Shown: positions 7,257-12,961 of the stretch, piece by piece
Layout of the letters: every line of letters begins with the position of its first letter
Position numbering within the stretch: position 1 is the first letter of the stretch
Assembly (NCBI GenBank): GCA_015520425.1
Contig: WAQC01000086.1
Span: 1-18,013, forward strand
Direction: 5' to 3'
DNA length: 18,013 nt
From: Candidatus Pelearchaeum sp.
GTDB lineage: Archaea > Thermoproteota > Nitrososphaeria_A > Caldarchaeales > Caldarchaeaceae
Translations under genes and position numbers: made by a program
Notes under the pieces: generated by a model
Database searches by the model: none
What the model was told of the DNA's origin: nothing
What the model saw: the letters and a program-made list of their open reading frames with translations, nothing else

Positions 7257-7925
7257 ATGGTTGTCTTAAGGGAAAAGGAGAAGAATATAGTGAGGTCAAA
7301 GTTTGGAAAGGAGCTTGTTAATGATGTCAGGCTTGTGGTCTTCACGCAGGAGTTTGAATGCGAGTATTGTAACATGACGCGCGAGCTTGTTGAGGAGCTT
7401 GCGGCTCTCACTGATAAGATAAAGGTGGAGGTCTATGATTTTGAGCGAGATTCTGAGAAGGCTAAGCGATGGGGCGTTGATAAGATTCCAGCCCTCCTAA
7501 TCTTCGGAAAACGCGAATACGGGATAAGGTATTTCGGGATTCCAAGCGGCTACGAGTTCGCATCACTACTAGAAGATATAGTAGACGTATCGCGCGGAAG
7601 CTCCCGCCTATCGCAAGCAACTAAAGAGAAGCTAAAGAGCATCACAAAACCCGTACATATACAGGTATTCGTAACCCCAACATGCCCATACTGTCCAAGA
7701 GCCGTGAGGACAGCCCACCAGATGGCGCTGGAGAACGAGAATATAACAGCGGATATGATAGAGTCCTTAGAATTCCCTTATCTTGCCAATAGGTATCAGG
7801 TTATGGCTGTCCCTAAGGTGGTGATAAACGATGTTATATCGTTTGAGGGCGCTCTTCCAGAAGCACAGTTCCTAGAGCAGGTTCTGCTTGCTGTAGATTC
7901 TGATGGGCTCGTAAGCCGCCGCTGA
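7257..7925 (+). CDS. pdo: Glutaredoxin-like protein disulfide oxidoreductase (PDO), two thioredoxin folds
   Basis: A 222-residue protein composed of two thioredoxin-fold units. The N-terminal unit carries C35-E-Y-C38, the C-terminal unit C143-P-Y-C146. The cis-proline regions VDKIPALLIFG and VMAVPKVVINDV follow in each unit. Length and the arrangement of two CxxC motifs match PDO proteins of Pyrococcus, Aeropyrum and Sulfolobus, which make, reduce and isomerise disulfide bonds in the cytoplasm of hyperthermophiles, often together with a thioredoxin reductase-like partner. No such partner is in the window. The gene has its own strong TATA box. The next gene, a branched-chain aminotransferase, begins 40 bp downstream behind its own promoter. 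Presence of this gene is good evidence for a thermophilic host with disulfide-rich cytoplasmic proteins. Confidence 0.92.
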   Translation: MVVLREKEKNIVRSKFGKELVNDVRLVVFTQEFECEYCNMTRELVEELAALTDKIKVEVYDFERDSEKAKRWGVDKIPALLIFGKREYGIRYFGIPSGYEFASLLEDIVDVSRGSSRLSQATKEKLKSITKPVHIQVFVTPTCPYCPRAVRTAHQMALENENITADMIESLEFPYLANRYQVMAVPKVVINDVISFEGALPEAQFLEQVLLAVDSDGLVSRR

Positions 7926-7936
7926 ATATTTAAATC
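7924..7936 (+). promoter_or_regulatory. TATA box of the branched-chain aminotransferase gene
   Basis: GAATATTTAAATC overlaps the stop codon of the preceding gene. Its centre near 7930 predicts initiation at about 7956-7958, leaving a leader of roughly 8-10 nt before the TTG start at 7966. Confidence 0.55.
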
Positions 7937-7965
7937 CCCATCAACGCGCATGAACGGTTAGAGCC

Positions 7966-8883
7966 TTGAGCGAAACTCCTGAGCTTGTTTGGATTGATGG
8001 GGAGTTCGTCCCCTGGAAGGATGCGAAAATCCACATAATGACACACGCCCTACACTACGGCTCGGCGGTGTTTGAGGGAATAAGAGCATACTACCACGAA
8101 GACGAGCTATACATCTTCAGACTCCGCGAGCACATGAAGAGGCTGGTGGACTCGGCGAAGATTCTACAAATCAAAAACCGCTACACGGTAGATGAGTTGG
8201 TTGACATAACTGTTAGGACGCTTCGCGAGAATAAGTTCCGCACATCGGTCTACATTAGGCCGATTATCTTCGTCGGTGAGGGTAGCATCGGGCTTGATTT
8301 CGTCAAGAATCCCGTGCGCACAGCTATAATCGCGGTTCCTTTCCATAGCTATTTTGAGAAGGTGGGGCTGCGTGTTCATGTCTCTTCCTGGAGGAGGATT
8401 CCAGATAACTCTCTCCCAGCACGCGCCAAGGCCGCCTCAAATTATGTTAATTCAATCCTCGCCACGCGCGAGGCTAGGAGTATGGGCTATGACGAGGCCA
8501 TACTGCTTGACCAGCAGGGGTATGTGAGCGAGGGGGCTGGCGAGAACCTATTCCTGGTCAAGAACGGCGTGATAAACACGCCGCCAGTCTCGTCCAGCAT
8601 CCTGGAAGGAATAACGCGTGATACTGTTATGACGCTGGCCCGCGACATGGGGTATGAGGTCGTGGAACGCCCGATAGGGAGGAGCGAGCTATACACGGCC
8701 GACGAGCTCTTCTTCACGGGAACAGCAGCAGAGGTTCAGCCAATACTGGAGGTTGATGGCCGTAAGATAGGCGACGGAAACCCAGGAAAGATAACGAAGC
8801 AACTGATGGATATGTATGCGCGTGTGGTTAGGGGTATGGAGAAACGCTACGAGCGGTGGCTCACAAGGGTCTATAAGCAGTAA
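7966..8883 (+). CDS. ilvE: Branched-chain amino acid aminotransferase (class IV PLP enzyme)
   Basis: A 305-residue fold-type IV PLP aminotransferase. Key features are the N-terminal VWIDGEFVPWKDAKIHIMTH, HYGSAVFEGIRAY (substrate and PLP region), the PLP-binding lysine K155 in ARAKAASNYVNS, LLDQQGYVSEGAGENLFLV, SSILEGITRDTVM and the phosphate-binding ELFFTGTAAEVQPI. It exchanges the amino group between valine, leucine or isoleucine and 2-oxoglutarate, acting in both synthesis and breakdown. The start is TTG at 7966; the only nearby ATG (7950) is followed by a stop after three codons and is out of frame. Two stop codons (TAA TAA) close the gene. An unrecognised cysteine-rich gene and the E1 alpha/beta genes of a 2-oxoacid dehydrogenase follow, which suggests, but does not prove, a role in branched-chain amino acid degradation. 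Confidence 0.93.
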   Translation: MSETPELVWIDGEFVPWKDAKIHIMTHALHYGSAVFEGIRAYYHEDELYIFRLREHMKRLVDSAKILQIKNRYTVDELVDITVRTLRENKFRTSVYIRPIIFVGEGSIGLDFVKNPVRTAIIAVPFHSYFEKVGLRVHVSSWRRIPDNSLPARAKAASNYVNSILATREARSMGYDEAILLDQQGYVSEGAGENLFLVKNGVINTPPVSSSILEGITRDTVMTLARDMGYEVVERPIGRSELYTADELFFTGTAAEVQPILEVDGRKIGDGNPGKITKQLMDMYARVVRGMEKRYERWLTRVYKQ

Positions 8884-8910
8884 TAAAGAAGTAGGGAATA
8901 CGGTAGAGAG

Positions 8911-8919
8911 GGAGGGTGA
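8911..8919 (+). promoter_or_regulatory. Ribosome binding site of the cysteine-rich small protein
   Basis: GGAGGGTGA resembles the archaeal Shine-Dalgarno GGAGGTGA with one extra G. It ends 7 nt before the ATG at 8927; an in-frame GTG at 8921 is too close. The site argues against the longer in-frame extension that would start inside ilvE at 8816. Confidence 0.55.
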
Positions 8920-8926
8920 CGTGCAT

Positions 8927-9277
8927 ATGATTAAGTGTAATGTCTGCGGCGAGCTTGTTTCCTACACTCTTCTCCGTGTTGATTTTCCACGCTGCTCCAG
9001 GGGGCATGAGCTGGGTGTCTGGGCCATGTGCGGCAACGAGGCTGAGCAGCACATCTACCTGAGAAACGGTGATAACCCCTGCCCAGTATGCGGAAATAAT
9101 AAATGGAGCCGCGTGGAGAGGGGAACACCTGTGAAATGCGCACATAAGACAGAAGACGGAAGAACATGCCTCTACCCAGAGTATCTATGGATGGTTGACG
9201 GCCCACCATGCCACCTAAACCACCTCACCACAATAATTGTTAATAAGGCCAAGGTAGCCGAGAAGCAGAGCGCATAA
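8927..9277 (+). CDS. Unrecognised cysteine-rich (probable zinc-binding) protein
   Basis: I do not recognise this 116-residue protein. It contains nine cysteines (4, 7, 23, 35, 52, 55, 71, 81, 95) and histidines near several of them. The pattern starts with CNVC at 4-7, then PRCSRGHELG (23-30), CPVCGNNKW (52-60), KCAH (71-73) and GPPCHLNHL (92-100). The two CxxC knuckles resemble halves of zinc ribbons, so at least one and perhaps two or three zinc sites are likely. There is no signal peptide, membrane helix or obvious catalytic motif; it is probably cytosolic. It lies 43 bp after ilvE and 47 bp before the E1 alpha gene, which has its own putative promoter, and it has a ribosome site as expected for an operon-internal gene. 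A role as a nucleic-acid-binding or regulatory zinc protein is conceivable; nothing supports a specific function. Confidence 0.75.
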   Translation: MIKCNVCGELVSYTLLRVDFPRCSRGHELGVWAMCGNEAEQHIYLRNGDNPCPVCGNNKWSRVERGTPVKCAHKTEDGRTCLYPEYLWMVDGPPCHLNHLTTIIVNKAKVAEKQSA

Positions 9278-9282
9278 GACGG

Positions 9283-9294
9283 AAACTTATTATC
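9283..9294 (+). promoter_or_regulatory. Putative TATA box of the 2-oxoacid dehydrogenase E1 operon
   Basis: AAACTTATTATC lies just after the preceding stop codon. Its centre near 9289 predicts initiation around 9315, about 10 nt before the ATG at 9325. There is no Shine-Dalgarno motif between them. Confidence 0.45.
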
Positions 9295-9324
9295 AACGCT
9301 CAGCCCAGCACCACTGAAACAATC

Positions 9325-10341
9325 ATGGCTATAGTTGAGGTTGTGGGCGAGCTTCCACCCTCCAAATACGCAGAGCTCGGCCTCGGACGCGATAAGCTCC
9401 TGAGAATGCTCAGGAAGATGGTGGAGATTAGACGGTTTGAGGAGCGGGTTGAGAAGCTCTTCTTTGAGGGGAAGATAACAGGCCCGAGCCATCTTTACCT
9501 TGGTGAGGAGGCGATAGCTGTTGGAGTGGCTGAGGCGCTGGCTAAGAGTGATGTGGTGGTATCCACGTATCGCGGCCATGGTCATGCAATAGCACGCGAC
9601 GTCCCCATGGTTGCTGTCCTAGCAGAAATCATGGGCAAGGCTACGGGAACGTGCAAGGGGCTTGGCGGCTCTATGCACGCTGCGATAAGTGTAGAGCATG
9701 GCATTCCCGTAGCTACGGCGATAGTGGGGAGCGGGATACCGATAGCGGTGGGGATGGGGCTTGCGGTAAAGCAGCTCGGCGAGAAGCGGGTAATCGTAGC
9801 ATTCTTCGGCGATGGAGCCGTGAATACAGGAGCGTTCCACGAAGGGCTCAACCTAGCAGCCACCTGGCGCACACCAACGCTATTCGTATGCGAGAACAAC
9901 CAATACGCCGAATTCACACCAATAACAAAAACATTCGCCGGCGAGAGCATAGCTGCGAGAGCAGCCTGCTACGGCATCCCATCATACAGAGTTGATGGAA
10001 ACGACGTGATAGCCGTATACTCAACTACCGTGAAGATAGTTGAGAAGCTACGCCGAGGAGATGGCCCAGTGTTTATGGAGTGCGTAACATACCGCAAGAA
10101 GGGGCACGGGGTCTATGACACGGCTTGGTACAGGCCGCGCGAAGAAGTTGAAGAATGGATGCGCCGCGACCCTATAGAGAGGTTCAGCAAGAACCTGAAG
10201 GAGCTGGGAATAGCTGATGACAATCTGCTGAAGAATATAGAGGCGGAGGTTGAGGCTGAGCTGGACAGGGTTGTTGAGGAAGCCATGAACGCGCCCATAC
10301 TACCGTTTGAGCAGCTCAAGCAATTCATCTACTCAACGTGA
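9325..10341 (+). CDS. 2-oxoacid dehydrogenase E1 component, alpha subunit (pyruvate or branched-chain type)
   Basis: A 338-residue thiamine diphosphate enzyme subunit. The ThDP/Mg2+ motif runs from G162-D163-G164 to N191-N192 (FFGDGAVN ... CENNQYA). Other family segments are VEIRRFEERVEKLFFEGKI, GPSHLYLGEEAIAVGVAEAL, STYRGHGHAIARD, KGLGGSMH and ECVTYRKKGHG. The alpha subunit binds ThDP together with the beta subunit and decarboxylates a 2-oxoacid, passing the acyl group to lipoyl-E2. The closest general likeness is to the pyruvate/acetoin/branched-chain group; the substrate cannot be read from sequence, but the nearby aminotransferase makes branched-chain 2-oxoacids plausible, and characterised archaeal complexes such as that of Thermoplasma prefer these. 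The beta subunit gene follows after 6 nt. E2 and E3 are not in this window. Confidence 0.92.
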   Translation: MAIVEVVGELPPSKYAELGLGRDKLLRMLRKMVEIRRFEERVEKLFFEGKITGPSHLYLGEEAIAVGVAEALAKSDVVVSTYRGHGHAIARDVPMVAVLAEIMGKATGTCKGLGGSMHAAISVEHGIPVATAIVGSGIPIAVGMGLAVKQLGEKRVIVAFFGDGAVNTGAFHEGLNLAATWRTPTLFVCENNQYAEFTPITKTFAGESIAARAACYGIPSYRVDGNDVIAVYSTTVKIVEKLRRGDGPVFMECVTYRKKGHGVYDTAWYRPREEVEEWMRRDPIERFSKNLKELGIADDNLLKNIEAEVEAELDRVVEEAMNAPILPFEQLKQFIYST

Positions 10342-10347
10342 TGCAAT

Positions 10348-11328
10348 ATGGCGCGCGAGCTCTCGTTTGCGGAAGCCTTGAACGAGGCTCTCAGAGAGGA
10401 GATGCGCCGCGATGAGCGCGTGATAATCTTCGGGGAAGACGTGGCCGTGGCTGGGGGTGTCTATAAGGTCACGAAAGGGCTCCTAGAAGAATTCGGCCCC
10501 AACAGGGTGATAGACACGCCAATATCCGAGGCCGCCATAGTCGGCGCTGCGGTAGGTGCCGCGCTGATGGGGCTAAGACCAGTCGCGGAGATAATGTACA
10601 TGGACTTCCTCACCATAACGACAGACCAGCTTGTCACCCACGCGGCTAAGCTCCGCTTCATGAGCGGTGGCCAGCTTAAGGTTCCTCTCGTCGTGAGGAC
10701 TCAGTATAGCCTAGGGAGGGTGCACGGCTCGCAGCACAGCCAGTTCTACCCAGCGTGGTTCCTCCAGTCGCCAGGCCTGAAGGTGGTTCTCCCAGCCACG
10801 CCGCGCGACGCGAAGGGGTTGCTTAAGTCAGCTATACGGGACGACGACCCAGTCCTCTTCGTTGAATGCGGCCTCCTCTACCACAGGTATAAGGAGCACG
10901 TGCCTGAGGAGGAGTATCTAATACCCTTGGGGAAGGCTGATGTGAAGAGGAGAGGGGACGATATCACGGTTGTCGCGGTCTCTAGGGTTGTGAGGGAAGC
11001 GTTAGAAGCGGCGCAGCGCCTTGAGGAGCGTGGAATAAGCGTAGAGGTTATAGACTTGATGACAGCCCAGCCCATGGACTCTGAGACCATCATAAGCTCG
11101 GTCAAGAAGACTAACAGACTCGTAATAGCTGAGGATAGCGTCAAGACAGGCGGCCTCTCGGCGGAGATAGCTGCGAGGGTGGCTGAGGAGGCTCTGGAAT
11201 ATTTGGACGCTCCGATAGTTAGACTCAACTCGCCAGACATGCCTGTTCCGTTCTCGGCTAAGCTGGAGCTGGAGTATATGGTGAACGCCGACAAGATAGT
11301 TGATGCGGTGTCTAAGCTAGTCGGGTAG
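10348..11328 (+). CDS. 2-oxoacid dehydrogenase E1 component, beta subunit
   Basis: A 326-residue protein with a transketolase pyrimidine-binding domain (about 1-180) and a transketolase C-terminal domain (about 200-320). IIFGEDVAVAGGVYKVTKGL and the ThDP-activating glutamate E61 in DTPISEAAIVGAAVGAALMG are clear, followed by YMDFLTITTDQLVTHAAKLRF and HGSQHSQ. The C-terminal domain contains EVIDLMTAQPMD and RLVIAEDSVKTGG. It forms the alpha2beta2 E1 heterotetramer with the preceding gene product. The spacing of 6 nt to the alpha gene and of 2 nt to the following tsaC gene shows one transcription unit. A CGTGAT element overlapping the alpha stop codon may act as a weak ribosome site. The expected third gene, the lipoyl acyltransferase E2, is replaced here by tsaC. 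Confidence 0.93.
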   Translation: MARELSFAEALNEALREEMRRDERVIIFGEDVAVAGGVYKVTKGLLEEFGPNRVIDTPISEAAIVGAAVGAALMGLRPVAEIMYMDFLTITTDQLVTHAAKLRFMSGGQLKVPLVVRTQYSLGRVHGSQHSQFYPAWFLQSPGLKVVLPATPRDAKGLLKSAIRDDDPVLFVECGLLYHRYKEHVPEEEYLIPLGKADVKRRGDDITVVAVSRVVREALEAAQRLEERGISVEVIDLMTAQPMDSETIISSVKKTNRLVIAEDSVKTGGLSAEIAARVAEEALEYLDAPIVRLNSPDMPVPFSAKLELEYMVNADKIVDAVSKLVG

Positions 11329-11330
11329 GT

Positions 11331-11972
11331 ATGAAGCGGCTGGGAACAAGCCCTAGAGAGCTCTCAGAGGCGGCTGACACGTTAAGAAAAGGCGGCGTGC
11401 TAATCTATCCGACGGAGACCGTCTACGGAATTGGCTGCGACCCCTTCAACCGCGAGGCCGTGCTGAGGGTTTACGAGATTAAACGCCGCGAAAAGAAGCC
11501 CATGCCAGTACTATGCGCCAGCATAAGCGATGTTGAGATGGTCTGCAAGCTGGACGAGCATGCGCTCGCAATAGCCCAGCTCCTCTGGCCTGGGCCCATC
11601 TCCCTCATACTCCCGAAGAAGCCTGAGCTGCCGCGGGAGGTAACCGCTGGCCAGGATTATGTTGCTGTGCGCGTCCCCGCCTCTCTTATCGCGCTGGAAG
11701 TCATGCGTCTCGCAGAGACGCCCCTACTCGGAACCAGCGCCAACATAAGCGGCGCCCCACCACCAGCCAGCGATACGGAGATTGCTGAAGAACTCGCGCA
11801 CGAGGTTGATGCGTTGATAGCCGCTGGAAAGACACGCTATGCTGCGCCCTCAACAGTTGTAAGACTACGCGATAACTCGCTGGAGGTTGTTAGGGAGGGG
11901 GCTATAAGCGTGGAGGAGCTGGAGAAGATTTTGGAGCAGGCTGGAGTAAAGGCTCGCGTGGCTAAGTTATAG
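11331..11972 (+). CDS. tsaC: L-threonylcarbamoyladenylate synthase (TsaC/Sua5/YrdC family)
   Basis: A 213-residue YrdC-fold protein. It carries GGVLIYPTETVYGIGCDP (21-38), the KRR/K signature KRREKKPMPVL (51-61), LWPGPISLIL (85-94), VAVRVP (111-116) and TSANISGAPP (135-144), which together bind ATP, threonine and bicarbonate. The enzyme makes threonylcarbamoyl-AMP, from which the KEOPS complex transfers the threonylcarbamoyl group to A37 of ANN-decoding tRNAs (t6A). It has only the catalytic domain, without the C-terminal Sua5 domain of many archaeal ~350-residue versions, so it is of TsaC length. It starts 2 nt after the E1 beta stop codon, at the end of that operon, and its last 6 nt overlap the convergent Cgi121 gene, another t6A component. 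YciO-type proteins are related and cannot be wholly excluded. Confidence 0.9.
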   Translation: MKRLGTSPRELSEAADTLRKGGVLIYPTETVYGIGCDPFNREAVLRVYEIKRREKKPMPVLCASISDVEMVCKLDEHALAIAQLLWPGPISLILPKKPELPREVTAGQDYVAVRVPASLIALEVMRLAETPLLGTSANISGAPPPASDTEIAEELAHEVDALIAAGKTRYAAPSTVVRLRDNSLEVVREGAISVEELEKILEQAGVKARVAKL

Positions 11973-12521
11973 CCTGCTCGTAGCCATACGCTGTATGAGC
12001 AGCTTCTTCAACGCGTCTGGGGTTGATTCTGCCTGCACGTTCTCCAGCTCTCCAGCTTTTATATCGTAGGTCTGCATAAGCTCGTCCAGCCTGCTATTCA
12101 CATCGCTAAAATCTGCCTCCTCTCCCTTTAGCCTCTTAGCGACGTTATCGCATGATTTGAGGAGATGCTCAACATCGCTGCCAAATATGCAAACCGCCAC
12201 GCGCCTGGTTGAGCTGCTCAAGCCAACGCGCTTTAGTGCCTCGCTTATCTGGTCTGTCGCAGCCAGCTTGAGGAGAAACTCCACCTTAAGGCTTCTAGCC
12301 ACGCGGAGTGGGCTGTTGTAGGAGAGGACAGCATTAACTATGGCGGCCTCCACATGCTCCTCATCAACAACCCTATCCGCGTCAAAGAGCTGCACCTCGG
12401 CTGGCTTCACAATGCCGCTGAGGGAATCCAGCAGGGCTGCTACGTCATCCAGATACTCGCTATTGAAGCCTTTGAGAAGCGTGAACGCCACGTATGTGTC
12501 GCGGAATCTATAGAGCCTCAC
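11967..12521 (-). CDS. cgi121: KEOPS complex subunit Cgi121 (Kae1-associated, TPRKB family)
   Basis: A 184-residue protein recognised by AEVQLFDADRVVDEEHVEAA (41-60) with the conserved histidine H56 followed by a helix of alanines, and by VEFLLKLAATDQISEAL (80-96) and KRVGLSSSTRRVAV (97-110), the core of the Cgi121/TPRKB fold. In archaea Cgi121 binds Bud32 and recruits the tRNA 3' end to the KEOPS complex for t6A formation. The C-terminal ~60 residues after about 120 are longer than the compact core and look helical and charged (KRLKGEEADFSDVNSRLDEL), perhaps an extra tail. The start is GTG at 12521, sharing its first base with the stop codon of the upstream ubiquitin-like gene (TAGTG), so translation is coupled. 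The other KEOPS genes (kae1-bud32, pcc1) are not in the window. Confidence 0.85.
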   Translation of the reverse strand: MRLYRFRDTYVAFTLLKGFNSEYLDDVAALLDSLSGIVKPAEVQLFDADRVVDEEHVEAAIVNAVLSYNSPLRVARSLKVEFLLKLAATDQISEALKRVGLSSSTRRVAVCIFGSDVEHLLKSCDNVAKRLKGEEADFSDVNSRLDELMQTYDIKAGELENVQAESTPDALKKLLIQRMATSRL

Positions 12522-12793
12522 TACAACGCTCCTCCATGTATCGCTGGTATTAGAGTTAGGAGGTCATCATCGCTCACCTCTATATCCAGCCTCCCGACCG
12601 TGCGTACATCAACCCCATTAACGAGTATCAAGAGTCCTGGAAGTATCTTCCCATGCTCGTCAATAATATGGCGGCGTAGCTCCTCTGGAAGCATCTTGAG
12701 AGCTTCGTTAAGCTTCACTTTATCGCCCAGCTTAAGCTCTATTGAGCCGCTGCCCGCGGTTGACCTAAGATGACCTAGCAGCTCAACACGCAT
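12521..12793 (-). CDS. Small beta-grasp ubiquitin-like / MoaD-ThiS-Urm1 family protein with masked C-terminal diglycine
   Basis: A 90-residue protein with the beta-grasp pattern: an N-terminal strand MRVELLGHLR, STAGSGSIEL, LNEALKMLPEELRRHI as the main helix, LPGLLILVNGVDV (51-63) as the conserved strand and turn, and DDDLLTLIPAIHGG (75-88), the family signature. The family serves as sulfur carrier for molybdopterin, tRNA thiolation or thiamine, or as protein modifier (SAMP/Urm1) after adenylation by an E1-like enzyme. The protein ends GG-Ala-Leu rather than with a free diglycine, so a protease (JAMM type in known cases) would have to remove two residues, or the protein is not activated in the usual way. 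The ATG at 12793 is chosen because the family begins with such an MRVELLG strand and a TATA box lies ~35 nt upstream; an in-frame extension to 12907 is unlikely. It is coupled to cgi121. Confidence 0.85.
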   Translation of the reverse strand: MRVELLGHLRSTAGSGSIELKLGDKVKLNEALKMLPEELRRHIIDEHGKILPGLLILVNGVDVRTVGRLDIEVSDDDLLTLIPAIHGGAL

Positions 12794-12824
12794 CGCGTAG
12801 CACCCTCGTAACAGTCTTCCACCT

Positions 12825-12833
12825 CTATAAAGC
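12825..12833 (-). promoter_or_regulatory. TATA box of the ubiquitin-like/cgi121 operon
   Basis: On the minus strand CTTTATAGA is centred about 35 nt before the ATG at 12793, predicting initiation near 12803 and a leader of about 9 nt. This supports the short form of the first gene, since a longer coding version would span the promoter. Confidence 0.5.
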
Positions 12834-12905
12834 CTGCCACATTCCCCTTTTCTTAAACCCACCTCACCTACATTAAAGAAACTTAAGCCGAATCTGGCAA
12901 ACACC

Positions 12906-12916
12906 ATTAATATAGC
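12906..12916 (+). promoter_or_regulatory. Putative TATA box of the GapN gene
   Basis: ATTAATATAGC is centred near 12911, predicting initiation near 12936. The ~25-nt leader then contains GGTGTGGTTGA just before the ATG at 12962, a weak ribosome site. The two divergent promoters occupy the 168 bp between the operons. Confidence 0.45.
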
Positions 12917-12961
12917 GCTCTATCTAATCTTCAAAGCCTTGGCTGATGGGTGTGGTTGAGA

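Noticed and set aside
8816..8926. Upstream in-frame extension of the cysteine-rich protein (to 153 residues)
   Set aside because: The extension would start inside ilvE, has no family-like content and lacks a ribosome site, whereas a Shine-Dalgarno site lies properly before the ATG at 8927.
12521..12793. Reading the beta-grasp protein as plain MoaD serving the Mo hydroxylase at the window start
   Set aside because: Possible but not supported by linkage: it lies 12 kb away, is coupled to cgi121, has no other moa genes around, and its diglycine is masked. Kept only as an alternative.
12794..12907. N-terminal extension of the ubiquitin-like protein to 128 residues
   Set aside because: Beta-grasp proteins start with the MRVELLG-type strand; the extension would cover the TATA box of this operon and is rich in Arg and Gly without pattern.
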